Source: SOJA01 sp964598485
GTDB lineage: Archaea > Thermoproteota > Bathyarchaeia > Bathyarchaeales > Bathycorpusculaceae
Assembly (NCBI GenBank): GCA_964598485.1
Contig: CAZRCD010000002.1
Span: 186,001-250,000 of the forward strand
Direction: 5' to 3'
DNA length: 64,000 bases
The position numbers and the translations under genes are program-made. The stretch's first letter is position 1, and each line of letters starts with the position of its first letter. Of this stretch, positions 9,890 through 19,205 are shown in pieces. The notes below the pieces were generated by a model. It saw nothing but the letters and a program-made list of their open reading frames with translations, did no database searches and was not told where the DNA came from.

Positions 9890-12229
9890 TTACACCTTCT
9901 TCTCAAGCATATCGCTTGCATCATCAAAAGAAACCTCGACGTACTTTTGCCTTGAGTACAATTTCAGGTATTCTTTTGCATATTCAAACTTAAATGGAAG
10001 ATCTCCTACTTTTACGTGATCTCTGCTTTTAAACACGCTTTCTATCGCTAGTTCAGCTATCGGATAATTCAGCATAAACTCCTGTTTCTTGTTGTACATG
10101 CTTATCGTTTCTATACACTCTTCCATGTAAGCTAAAGATTTGTACAAACTGTCTATAGCCACATCCAGATTATGCTTAGATGGATTAGACACTATGTCAA
10201 TTACCGTTTCAAGTTTTTCTGCGATGGACATGTTTTTGCCCCATTCATATTCTTTCGTGGGTAACAAACTTTTGATTAACCTCTCTTTCCTATCCAACTC
10301 GCTGTACAGGGTTTTGAGAATTTCCGTGCTGACATTTAACGTTGACTGTAGAACTTCCTTAACTAACGTTACTTTCATAATGTTCTTTTTCTTCTCTGTT
10401 GTGTTCTTTATAATCTCTTCGCCTTCTTTCGCCAGATTCATTAATTGTGGAAAAGCGTCGCCTAAAATTGGCAGAAGATTTTCACTCTGAACACTCAAAT
10501 CTACTATGCTAGCTAATGAATTCTGCATGTTTTGCATTGATTTGGAAATTTCAGAACTATATTGCTTCTCAAGATTTTGCAATGTGGTTAAAAGGGATTC
10601 TATTGCTATCCAAGGTGTTGTTGCCTCTTCAAGACTTTGTATTACAAACTCTTCAGTTGAACTTTTAACGGGAAGCTTCGGATCGTAAAGTGATCTGATT
10701 AAACTGTAAATCTCGTTGAAAACATGCATAAGTTCTTTGGCGAGAGAAAATCCTGCGTTTAAAACGTTTTTGATAGTGTCAACCTTAGCGTCAATTGACA
10801 TGTCTCTGAAATGATCTATATCAACCATTTCAACGGTTTTTTCCACTTCCATTTCTAGGTCCTTCAGCCTGTCAGTCCACTCTAAATACTCGTAAACCAT
10901 TTGACTGTAATATTCTTCCAAAGAAATATTCAATTCAGACGGCAAGTTTTCAATTTGACTATTCACTGTTTCCAGTTCCCCAGTTTTCTTATCAATAGTC
11001 GGTAGATCGTAAATCTCTCTTGAAGCCTTAGCAATGACATCGTTAAGCCTATCCTCAATCAGTAAAATCTTGCCTTCAATAGAATGAACGAAAATAGGTA
11101 TACTAGATTTGACAACGTCTAGTTTCTCCTTGAAAGTTCGTATATGTGAAAGTAAGCTTTTCGCCTTTTCCAAAAGAATACTCGAGCGCTGTTCAATCAA
11201 AGCTTGTATCCTTAACATATATTCTATTATTGACACAGGTAATGTAACCCCAACTATGGTTAAAGTTCCCATAGTCATTGTTACCGCATCAATTTCCACA
11301 TCAATGAGTAATGTTGCTGGAAGACTAGTTGATAAAAACCAAAATATCTGAGCGGCAATAACCGCGGTGATCGTTGGAAGAAAGATTTCAATGTACTTCG
11401 CATACTTCCTAGTAAACTCTATTCCTTTAAACATCTTCAGCATTGTCAACGTTCCAAATGCTGATGCTGATATTAGACCGAACACCATAATTAAGAATGT
11501 AGCTATGCCTGGAAGAGAATTCATGTACGCAGTTATTGCCTGCAACACGTCTGGGTCGCATGGTCCAACTAGATTTTCAAATATTCTCAATACCGCTTCA
11601 TTTATTCCATTCAAGTTGAAAGGCTCTATTGGCTTAAACCTTATCGATATTGGACCATATAATAGAGGAAGAACATTATCTTTGTGTGCATACTTATCAA
11701 GGAACTCCATTATTTGAATGGGAACTGAAATCATGAAGTAATAAGACAATGTAAGCGTTAATTTTGCCTTTTTATATAACACAGCAAAGATCAATATCAA
11801 CGGTATTGGTAGGCAATATGTTTCACCAAAGAAAAGCAGCATAGCTGCCGTTATACCTATTGCAATGGCAATAGCATCTTCATGGTTTTCAGTAGCGTAT
11901 GAAGTGAACAGAAAAAACCCGAGAATAATAAGTATAGAGAGAAGACGGAACGCATTATCTTCAGCTATTCCAGATATAAAGCTTATCTCAGCTAAATGAT
12001 ATATCAAGCTTATTCCAATGAGCAAGCTGCCAATCGTTATGCCTAATCTAGGATCTTTGAATGCTAAAAAAGCTATCAAAAAAGACATGATAATAGGCAG
12101 CATATACACTGGTTCTACAGGCCATATTGGCATAAGCGACAAAGCTAACGTCATGCTGAAGAACACTAGCACGAAGGTAATGACGCGAATTATCCTTTCT
12201 TGAATTTCAGCTGTTTTCGATGCCTTCAA
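9890..12229 (-). CDS. Polytopic membrane protein with long cytoplasmic coiled coil (tubulin cassette)
   Basis: The 779-residue product starts with TTG. Residues about 14-345 hold about nine to ten hydrophobic membrane segments; residues about 350-760 are a long, charged, heptad-rich helical region with no membrane segment. No enzymatic motif is seen. The design (membrane anchor plus cytoplasmic coiled coil) fits a tether or scaffold for the tubulin-like GTPase encoded nearby, which itself carries coiled coils. It is transcribed divergently from the pseudo-tubulin gene at 12283, with only 53 bases between them, and is followed directly by the PH-like gene. Family unknown. Confidence 0.65.
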   Translation of the reverse strand: MKASKTAEIQERIIRVITFVLVFFSMTLALSLMPIWPVEPVYMLPIIMSFLIAFLAFKDPRLGITIGSLLIGISLIYHLAEISFISGIAEDNAFRLLSILIILGFFLFTSYATENHEDAIAIAIGITAAMLLFFGETYCLPIPLILIFAVLYKKAKLTLTLSYYFMISVPIQIMEFLDKYAHKDNVLPLLYGPISIRFKPIEPFNLNGINEAVLRIFENLVGPCDPDVLQAITAYMNSLPGIATFLIMVFGLISASAFGTLTMLKMFKGIEFTRKYAKYIEIFLPTITAVIAAQIFWFLSTSLPATLLIDVEIDAVTMTMGTLTIVGVTLPVSIIEYMLRIQALIEQRSSILLEKAKSLLSHIRTFKEKLDVVKSSIPIFVHSIEGKILLIEDRLNDVIAKASREIYDLPTIDKKTGELETVNSQIENLPSELNISLEEYYSQMVYEYLEWTDRLKDLEMEVEKTVEMVDIDHFRDMSIDAKVDTIKNVLNAGFSLAKELMHVFNEIYSLIRSLYDPKLPVKSSTEEFVIQSLEEATTPWIAIESLLTTLQNLEKQYSSEISKSMQNMQNSLASIVDLSVQSENLLPILGDAFPQLMNLAKEGEEIIKNTTEKKKNIMKVTLVKEVLQSTLNVSTEILKTLYSELDRKERLIKSLLPTKEYEWGKNMSIAEKLETVIDIVSNPSKHNLDVAIDSLYKSLAYMEECIETISMYNKKQEFMLNYPIAELAIESVFKSRDHVKVGDLPFKFEYAKEYLKLYSRQKYVEVSFDDASDMLEKKV

Positions 12230-12282
12230 CGAAGCAACACCAAGATAAACGAAAAGTTATTTACAGGTAAGCCCTTAAAAAT

Positions 12283-13434
12283 GTGTCGTGGCGAGTTCTC
12301 TTGACTACACGCTTCAGTAACTCAGCGTTCAATGTTCTCAAAAGCATTCAGCTACATGTAAATCAATTGAAGCCTTATGTCCCTAAGCAAGCCATCTTGT
12401 GCTCAGGCGAGTATTCAACGAAGATACTGATAAAATGGGCTCTTTCAAACAAGATGAACGGTGTTTTACCGGTTTTCATAGACAAGTCAAGTGCGGATGT
12501 CGCAGAGTGGACTGAAAATCGCCTTAACAGTTACAACATTATAGGATTAAACAGAGAAGTTGCAACTCATTTCTGGTTTGACTCTTTTTCCCTCGCAACA
12601 GAAAATAACCTTCTTCCCAGCCAGTTAAAAGATAAAACCCTTCATAAACTGCAAAACGCCATTTTAGTGTCCGCAGCATGGGAAGGCTTCAGTAGCGGTC
12701 TAACACCTGCTCTGATTTCTCAGCTAAACCAATGGAACGTAAACAACTTAGCTATAGCCATTTTTCCATCCAAATCGCAGCCACCAGATGCACACTTCAA
12801 TGCGCTGTCATCAATAGGAAAATCTCTTCTTCAGAATACAGCTTTGTTACTTATCGAGAGGGATAGGCTTGAAAAATATGTAGGGGTCAACCGAAACGGA
12901 AACATCATACGAGGCAACATTCTCATTAATGATGTACTAGACATTATGCTAAGCAAAGAAGATTTTGTTGACGAAGTAGTTCAACTGTCAAAGTCGCATA
13001 AAGTAAAAAAGTTTACAATCCTGCCAATAATGGGTGCCAGCCTTGAAATATACGGCTCGTTGGAAAACATGCTTGACAGCGCTTTGGTGAAACAACTTTT
13101 AACTTTTGACCTTTCAACCGCAACAGTAGCATACATCATTTTAAGACTGCCTCTCAGATTCAAGGATAAGATTCGGAAAGAAAGCTTCGAACTTACCGCT
13201 AGCAAATGGCTTAAAAAGAAAGCAAAAGTCAGGTTTATCTATATTACTGAACCCATATATGTGAAAGATCTAAGCGATAGAATCGACATAATCATGCTTA
13301 TAGGAGGAATTAAAACGAATCTGTTCGAATCGTTAATTAAAGAAGTTGACGAAACCAAAAACTACGCAATTGAACAAAAACGTATGAAAAAAGAAGAGTG
13401 GAATAAAATAGTGGAGAGCTTAGCTGGAAGATGA
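12283..13434 (+). CDS. Degenerate tubulin/FtsZ-superfamily-like protein lacking the G-box
   Basis: The product (383 aa) lacks recognised motifs, but its middle follows the FtsZ/tubulin order. A segment where the GGGTGSG loop should be reads SAAWEGFSSGL; it is followed by a helix, a strand LAIAIFPSKSQPP matching the T5 strand, a helix, then TALLLIERDRLEKYVG like the FtsZ strand ending in the D-K-L block. The phosphate-binding glycines are lost, so GTP binding is doubtful. I infer a regulatory partner of the active GTPase at 13420. The GTG at 12283 follows a TTAAAAAT TATA-like box so closely that a leaderless start at TTG 12301 is possible. The 3' ends of the two genes overlap by 15 bases, convergently. 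Confidence 0.55.
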   Translation: MSWRVLLTTRFSNSAFNVLKSIQLHVNQLKPYVPKQAILCSGEYSTKILIKWALSNKMNGVLPVFIDKSSADVAEWTENRLNSYNIIGLNREVATHFWFDSFSLATENNLLPSQLKDKTLHKLQNAILVSAAWEGFSSGLTPALISQLNQWNVNNLAIAIFPSKSQPPDAHFNALSSIGKSLLQNTALLLIERDRLEKYVGVNRNGNIIRGNILINDVLDIMLSKEDFVDEVVQLSKSHKVKKFTILPIMGASLEIYGSLENMLDSALVKQLLTFDLSTATVAYIILRLPLRFKDKIRKESFELTASKWLKKKAKVRFIYITEPIYVKDLSDRIDIIMLIGGIKTNLFESLIKEVDETKNYAIEQKRMKKEEWNKIVESLAGR

Positions 13435-16131
13435 AGCAGTAATTTTCTTGTCAGTTTCCTCAGTTTTTTTTGCCATTTTTATCTCGTCAATAAGCTCCTC
13501 AGCTGTAACTCCATGTTCCACCAGAAAAGACCGTGACAACTGTCTTTCAAAATCTGAAGCCTTGTCAAATAACAGTTTCATCCCTTCATATGATTCAAGA
13601 TCCTCAACTTTGCCTCTTCCAGCTACTACTAAGAGTTTTATGGTCCATGGCTCCTTTGACTCGATAACTCTAATCGTTATTGTCTTTGCCACTTCACCTG
13701 TGACGTATGCTGCCAGCGCTGTAGATACCTCTTGAGTTAAATGTTCAGTCCATAGGCCTTGAGGAGTTTGCACAGTCACCCAGATATAATCCGACCTGTA
13801 TGTCGGGTTTAACCCCAGTATGCTCGGAGTTCTGAACACCCTTATGATGCTTTTCATATAGTCCTCAAAGTGTTCTATATCCAATATTTCTTTGAGTATG
13901 CCTTCTCGCGAAAGAGATTCTTCTTGTTCAGCTAAGATCTTGAAAACTATTTTCGTCTGTTCTTCCACGGTGAGTTCAGACGTTCGCTCAAAGTATTTTT
14001 TAGGCTTAATTATGTTGCTTATCCTTTCTTGATACTCCTTTGACAAACTTAGAGCATTGTTTAATGTTTTTCGGTATTCTGATGTGACCTCAATTTTCCT
14101 TATAAGATTTCGATACAAATCGGTTATCCCATCAGTTTTCTTAATTTCTCCACTGATGTATTCTTCTTCCTCCTCCATTGTTCTTAGTTCTCTTTCAAGT
14201 TTTGTGATCTGCTCTTTAACGTATTTCTTACCGAAACCAGCAAATTTTCCCAGTTTACGTTCAAGCTTTCTTATGTCAAATTCAGTTCTTTTCTTCTTCT
14301 CTTGTACTCTCTGCAGTTCGTTGTCAGTTTCACCTTTTTTACTCCTTAATTTAGTCATGACTCCGCTTAGGTAGGTTAAGTGTTCATCAATCATCTTTGC
14401 TTCATCAGCTGGCGTTCTAAGCATCAACTGCACTAGATGATATAGCGTTGTCAATTCAGTACGGGTACTTTTCAACTCTTTTGACACTTCTTCTGACTCG
14501 GGAACGATGTTATAGTACCTTAGGAGAGCTTCATTCAAATGTCTAGTTTCGTTAAAAATTTTAAGAACACTAAGAGATTTCTCGCAGAGCTCAGTTATAT
14601 TCAAGAAATCCTCTAAAATCTTCTTTTGCCTCACCGTTAACGCTTGTGAACTAGGTATCAATTGTTTTAACCGCTCAAAAATGGCTTCTTCCTTCTCTAG
14701 AAATTCGCGATGCGTTTTTGTAATATGAGTAAGTAAACTCTCTAAGTCGTCAGCTTTCCTAACATCTTTCTTATGAAGAATTAGGTTAGCGATGGCTTCC
14801 TCTATGGTTCCAGTTTTAGCCACCATTCGGATTGTCAACAGAAACTTCTTTATATCCTCTATCCAAAGCTTAACCTGTTCCTGTAATCCTTTGATGTATA
14901 ATCCATAATCTTCCTCGAACCTTGGACTGCCGTAGATAACTCCCCTCAGCTTCTCGTTAAATTGTTCTTCAACGTAGTTACCCGTTTTTATCAAGTAACG
15001 TTTATACAACTCCTCAGCTTCTTCGTATTTCAGTTGAACAATATCGTATATGCCCTTGAAAATTTCAAGCTTTTCTTTGCGAAGTTCACGTAAATGTTCA
15101 AGCTTTTCAAGATATATTTTGAATGCTTCTACGTAATCGTTAACTGGATAGGTTACCTTAACCAAACTCATTGTGTGAACAAAGTTGCTGGTAAGACCGA
15201 CTTCCGTTCCGATGCCTCCTAAGAGGTCCGCCATGTCGAAGCCCATAAGGATATAAAGCATATCTACAGTCATTCTGTCCATTTCTTTTCTAGCAGCAAT
15301 AATATTTCCCGCCTTTGTGTAAGCTGGCGCTAAAGGTAAGAAAATTAACGCGTTGAAGGGGTTTTGATACACTTCCCCAAAAGCCTGCGTAATATGTTGA
15401 TTGTCCTCACGATTCACCAGCAACGAAGTTTCTTCTATAGATGCGAATGCGGCGTGTCCTTTCGCTGGAGGGTCATCTCCTTGACATGGAAGAATGCTTA
15501 AACCTATTATTGGCACTCCAGAACCTAATATTTTTCTTAAGTGTCTGGCGAAGTCAAAGACTAAACCGCTTCCAGTGCCCCCACCTACCCCGAAAATTAC
15601 AACAACTATTGGAGTTAAGATCGATGATAACGCTTGCTCTTTAAATGATGTTATAAGATTTTTGATTATGCCAAGTTGGTAGTAATTTAAAGCGTAAATT
15701 GCTTTAGCCAAGGCTCTCCTTCTTCCGACGCCTCCAGCTAAAGGCGGTATAGCCATTGTTGAAGAAAGCCATGGCACGTACGCTTTAAGTTTCACTTTTT
15801 CGCTTTTTAAATGTTCCTTATACTTTTTGAGGACGAAGTCGAACATGGCTTCAGCGCTTGGAAATTTAACTGATTCCGCGATTACCGTTGCTCTTTCCTT
15901 GGGAATACCTTTTTCTTCCATTGATTTTTTTATTCTTTTATAAGATCGTTGCAAGCTTTTTATTTCTGGGTCAGCCACATCTATTGCCAACAGAGCAAGT
16001 CTTGTACCTTCTTTTTCTAGTAACCCAAGAGTTCTATGATCTTCTAAGAATGTTTCAACTATATTTGTTCCCGCTGAACCTAATCCTATTATATGCATCA
16101 CGTTTGAATGAACTTTTTCCATATGTGTCAC
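13420..16131 (-). CDS. Tubulin/FtsZ-superfamily GTPase with large coiled-coil C-terminus
   Basis: The 903-residue product opens with a nucleotide-binding loop HIIGLGSAGTNIV (about 13-25). The tubulin signature GGGTGSG follows at about residue 184, preceded by the strand IVVVIFGV. At about residue 299 is GFDMADL, matching the FtsZ T7 catalytic loop (D-F-A-D), with glycine in place of the usual asparagine. Both catalytic aspartates are present, so hydrolysis across a filament interface is plausible. Residues about 330-720 are long coiled coils, then an alpha/beta domain. Canonical FtsZ is about 350-400 residues, so this is a divergent, large form like the FtsZ-like families linked to membrane remodelling. 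The GTG start overlaps the TGA of the upstream gene (GTGA), implying coupled translation. Confidence 0.85.
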   Translation of the reverse strand: MTHMEKVHSNVMHIIGLGSAGTNIVETFLEDHRTLGLLEKEGTRLALLAIDVADPEIKSLQRSYKRIKKSMEEKGIPKERATVIAESVKFPSAEAMFDFVLKKYKEHLKSEKVKLKAYVPWLSSTMAIPPLAGGVGRRRALAKAIYALNYYQLGIIKNLITSFKEQALSSILTPIVVVIFGVGGGTGSGLVFDFARHLRKILGSGVPIIGLSILPCQGDDPPAKGHAAFASIEETSLLVNREDNQHITQAFGEVYQNPFNALIFLPLAPAYTKAGNIIAARKEMDRMTVDMLYILMGFDMADLLGGIGTEVGLTSNFVHTMSLVKVTYPVNDYVEAFKIYLEKLEHLRELRKEKLEIFKGIYDIVQLKYEEAEELYKRYLIKTGNYVEEQFNEKLRGVIYGSPRFEEDYGLYIKGLQEQVKLWIEDIKKFLLTIRMVAKTGTIEEAIANLILHKKDVRKADDLESLLTHITKTHREFLEKEEAIFERLKQLIPSSQALTVRQKKILEDFLNITELCEKSLSVLKIFNETRHLNEALLRYYNIVPESEEVSKELKSTRTELTTLYHLVQLMLRTPADEAKMIDEHLTYLSGVMTKLRSKKGETDNELQRVQEKKKRTEFDIRKLERKLGKFAGFGKKYVKEQITKLERELRTMEEEEEYISGEIKKTDGITDLYRNLIRKIEVTSEYRKTLNNALSLSKEYQERISNIIKPKKYFERTSELTVEEQTKIVFKILAEQEESLSREGILKEILDIEHFEDYMKSIIRVFRTPSILGLNPTYRSDYIWVTVQTPQGLWTEHLTQEVSTALAAYVTGEVAKTITIRVIESKEPWTIKLLVVAGRGKVEDLESYEGMKLLFDKASDFERQLSRSFLVEHGVTAEELIDEIKMAKKTEETDKKITASSSS

Positions 16132-17093
16132 ACGCCAACCAAATTTTTAAGCCTGTCTCTAACAGTCTCCAACCTTGTTGAAATACTTTTTTCTACTCTC
16201 GAAGCCTTCATCACTATTCCCTCTAAATCCTTAATCTGGTCTTCAAGAACCTTTAAGGTATAGTTTAGCTTCCCTTTTGACCTAACGAATAATAAGCCCA
16301 CTATTACTATTACAACTGACAGGCCACCAACGACAGGTATGAACACTCTTTCTACAAATGATTGAGAAGGCGTTATTGGTAAATCATCAACGTTTGATGG
16401 TACAAGATTCAAAAGGCGTTTAGCTTCGTCGACAAATCCCATGTTAGCTTCGTTTTTAGCCTCACCAATAATATCCTCACTGAGTTCTATGTACTTAGAG
16501 ACAACTTCGCGCTCAGTCATGGTTGTTACAACATCTTCTTTATCTGAAAGAAGATCTTGGTACTCCTTAATTTCAGTGTCAATTACGTTGAAAGAAATTT
16601 TATCCAAAGTGTAGTTCCCAGAATCAATTAACTCTATCACTGTGTAATTTTCCACTATTTCATGCAATATCACTTCACTATTCAGTGGGCTTTTAGTTAT
16701 GTCATCCGGAATCTTACCGTATGATGTTATCATTAGGGTGCCCTTTTTTTGGTTAAATTCTACGCAAGGTTGGTTAGGGTTCCAATCAGAGGGATTTATT
16801 CCTGGATAATCCTTTAGAAGTTTCCAATATACATCTTGAAGCGTTGAATGTTCCAAGTTTGTACAGAGTTTTAGAATACAAGTAGGCGACTCCGTCGTCA
16901 CATTGATCCGAAGCGTAATATTGTATTCTAAACCTTCGAATGTGTCTTTGGCTGGAAGATCCGTACTCAAATCTTTAACCTCATAATATGTGATCCATTG
17001 GCCCTCAACAGCAGTAGATTCAGCTATAATCGAAGAAAACATTATTGCTGAAAAGAGGAGGATGGCTAATAGTGCTGCCTTCATCAAACACAC
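16128..17093 (-). CDS. Single-pass membrane protein with extracellular domain and cytoplasmic coiled coil (tubulin cassette)
   Basis: The 321-residue product has a signal peptide (MCLMKAALLAILLFSAIMF, then SSIIAES), an extracellular region of about 220 residues with N-glycosylation sequons, one transmembrane helix at about 250-272 (FIPVVGGLSVVIVIVGLLF) and a cytoplasmic tail of about 45 residues with heptads. The topology is that of a receptor or tether. Its stop codon shares 4 bases with the start of the tubulin-like GTPase gene, so the two are made together, and the cytoplasmic tail is well placed to bind the GTPase coiled coils. No known domain is recognised outside. Confidence 0.7.
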   Translation of the reverse strand: MCLMKAALLAILLFSAIMFSSIIAESTAVEGQWITYYEVKDLSTDLPAKDTFEGLEYNITLRINVTTESPTCILKLCTNLEHSTLQDVYWKLLKDYPGINPSDWNPNQPCVEFNQKKGTLMITSYGKIPDDITKSPLNSEVILHEIVENYTVIELIDSGNYTLDKISFNVIDTEIKEYQDLLSDKEDVVTTMTEREVVSKYIELSEDIIGEAKNEANMGFVDEAKRLLNLVPSNVDDLPITPSQSFVERVFIPVVGGLSVVIVIVGLLFVRSKGKLNYTLKVLEDQIKDLEGIVMKASRVEKSISTRLETVRDRLKNLVGV

Positions 17094-17233
17094 ACCTTAC
17101 CAGTATCTTCAATATTAAGCATATAACCTTTATTTAAAAACGTTCAGCTTTAAGTTAACCATTACAAACTGTCAGGCACACGGTTACCTAGTTTATACAT
17201 TAATCAGAATATGGTTTCTAATAAAAATGTGGT

Positions 17234-17396
17234 TTCGCGAGAGTGTGGAAGATATGTATCTCATCTTTACTTCTTCATTTTCCTGTATAACTGCAGCTTC
17301 CGTCAGTTTGTATTCTTTGGTTTCTCATTATTTCTACCTGTATCACTTATGGGAATAGCAAGGTTAGTATCGCTTAACGCTTCTAAAACTCAGATT
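17234..17396. pseudogene. Decayed, internally deleted copy of the 7.2-8.9 kb gene group
   Basis: Bases 17235-17300 match 7293-7358 (about 80 percent identity by eye), which is the antisense of the 3' coding end of the RHH-like gene at 7175; translated on the minus strand both give xVQENxEVKxR-like residues. Bases 17304-17396 match 8768-8855, the last 29 codons of the membrane protein at 8444, giving GF-LFLP and LVSLxASK. Both parts keep their original order and orientation, but the 1.4 kb between them is gone. The junction lies at a shared CTTC. This is a relic of a duplicated flank. Confidence 0.7.
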
Positions 17397-17539
17397 AATT
17401 GCTTGTGCGGTTTTTTTATGATTTTTCAGCTTTAAGGTCAAAATGGAAGTTGCATTTTTGATAAGTATCTAAAAATGATGTGTTTCAAGCGATAATTATG
17501 TGTAAAATTATTGTTTAAGGCATAGTAATGTTTCGTAAG

Positions 17540-17590
17540 ACGTAATATTTAATAGGACCTCACACTAATACCTCTGTATAGGAGGGGTCC
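17540..17590 (+). promoter_or_regulatory. TATA-like promoter and strong ribosome-binding site of the pilus operon
   Basis: TAATATTTAAT at 17543-17553 looks like an archaeal TATA box. A GGAGGGG ribosome-binding site lies at 17581-17587, about 35 bases on. This places transcription start near 17575 and translation start near 17595, upstream of the first conventional start codon at 17685. Confidence 0.5.
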
Positions 17591-17684
17591 ACCGACGAAA
17601 CTACAGCTTGGTCAATTACTAAGTAAGCTGAAAAATATTAGAAAGCCTAAAAAAGTAGAGATTCCGCCGTCTTCGCCGAGACCT

Positions 17685-19205
17685 GTGCCTAAAGGGTTCA
17701 AAATTGTGGAGAGCCATCCGCTTTATGAACCTTTTGCTCAGGTTGTTATAGTGCAGGAACCAAAGACAGGCGAGTACAAGTACATATTAGATGAGCTTCA
17801 GCTGGACTCGCTTGAAAGAAGCATTTACGACCGTGTGCTGGAAATATTGCTTGCAGAAATAGAATCCCCAAAACATGAAATTCTTGATCCTAGAAAATTC
17901 TTTGCAGAAAAAGCAAAAAAGATTGTTGATAAATACCGTATAAGCTTAGGTTGGCTGCCAGATGTCTCATGGTACAAAATTCTTTATCATGCTGAAAGAA
18001 ACCTTGTAGGCTTCGGCAAGATTGACGCGTTGATGCGAGACCCGGATATTGAAGACATTTCATGCGACGGAGTTGATAAACCGGTTTATATTTGGCATAG
18101 AAAATATGAAAGTATTGAAGCAAATCTCAGATTTAAAACGGATGAAGAACTTAACAACTTGGTTGTTAAGCTTGTGCATATGGCTGGAAAACATGTAAGT
18201 TCAGCCTTTCCAATAGTAGATGCTTCATTACCGGGTAAACATAGACTGGCAGTTTGTTATAGGCGTGAAGTTACACCTTTTGGAACAGCTTTCACCATTA
18301 GGAAATTTAGAGAAAACCCATACTCGATAATAGACCTAATAAACTTAGGTACCTTCTCAGAAGAGATGACGGCGTATCTCTGGATGTGCCTTGAAAACAG
18401 AGCGTCTATAATGGTTTTAGGTGGAACAGCTGCAGGAAAAACCACAGCTCTAAATGCTTTAACATGCTTAATTAAGCCTGGAAACAAAGTGATAACCATA
18501 GAGGAAACAGCGGAGCTTAATCTTCCGCTTGAAAATTGGGTTTCATTTATTGCTAGACAAAGCTATGGCTTAGGTGGAAGCAGAGCCGGCGAAGTGATGC
18601 TTTTTGATCTTGTTAAAACGTCGATGAGGCATCGTCCAGATGTGCTGATTGTAGGCGAGGTGAGGGGTCAAGAAGCCTACGTGCTTTTTCAGGCGTTAGC
18701 CACAGGTCACGGAGGCATGTGTACAATGCACGCTGAGAATATAGACTCTGCGGTTAAGCGTTTAACACAGAAACCTATGGATATTGCGCCAGCCTACATT
18801 CCATTAATGAATCTTGTTGCGTCAATTCAGAGGGTTCACGGGCATGCTAAGGATGGAGAGAAAAAAGCATATAGGCGTATAATGAATGTTCATGAGGTTG
18901 CGGATTATGAGGATTACAGGTGCACGTTTAAATGGAATCCAGCAAAGGACGAACATTTGCCATTGTTTAAGAAAAGCATAATGTTGTCAGCGATTTCTGA
19001 ACATGCAGGTGCAAGCAAAAAGGAGTTACTTGCTGAGATAGATAGGCGCAAAGATGTTTTGCATTGGATGTGTGAACGCAACATAAGAAGCTACAGAGAT
19101 GTCGCCGCAATAATCGCAGAGTATTACGCTAGACCAGAGCGGATTTACGAAGAGATTATTGCAGGAGAAGAGGTGGAGACTGTTGCAATTTCTAGAAAGA
19201 CTTGA
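17685..19205 (+). CDS. Type II/IV secretion-system ATPase of an archaeal type IV pilus (TadA/CpaF-like)
   Basis: The product (506 aa from GTG 17685) is a GspE/VirB11-class hexameric ATPase that powers pilus assembly at the membrane. Visible motifs: Walker A GGTAAGKTT (about 245-253), an Asp box with ITIEETAELNLP, Walker B VLIVGEVRG (about 318) and the His box GHGGMCTMHAEN (about 345). A strong GGAGGGG at 17581 and an open frame from there suggest the real start is upstream, about 17595, where the only suitable codon is ACG; that would add about 30 residues rich in lysine. First gene of a six- or seven-gene operon; the next gene overlaps its end. Confidence 0.9.
   Translation: MPKGFKIVESHPLYEPFAQVVIVQEPKTGEYKYILDELQLDSLERSIYDRVLEILLAEIESPKHEILDPRKFFAEKAKKIVDKYRISLGWLPDVSWYKILYHAERNLVGFGKIDALMRDPDIEDISCDGVDKPVYIWHRKYESIEANLRFKTDEELNNLVVKLVHMAGKHVSSAFPIVDASLPGKHRLAVCYRREVTPFGTAFTIRKFRENPYSIIDLINLGTFSEEMTAYLWMCLENRASIMVLGGTAAGKTTALNALTCLIKPGNKVITIEETAELNLPLENWVSFIARQSYGLGGSRAGEVMLFDLVKTSMRHRPDVLIVGEVRGQEAYVLFQALATGHGGMCTMHAENIDSAVKRLTQKPMDIAPAYIPLMNLVASIQRVHGHAKDGEKKAYRRIMNVHEVADYEDYRCTFKWNPAKDEHLPLFKKSIMLSAISEHAGASKKELLAEIDRRKDVLHWMCERNIRSYRDVAAIIAEYYARPERIYEEIIAGEEVETVAISRKT

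Larger units (their letters stand above)
17094..17594. other. 500-base region: gene scar plus promoter of the pilus operon
   Basis: No intact gene is seen. It contains the divergent promoter area of the membrane protein upstream, the pseudogene scar at 17234-17396, and near its end a TATA-like element with a strong ribosome-binding site for the pilus operon. Confidence 0.55.
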
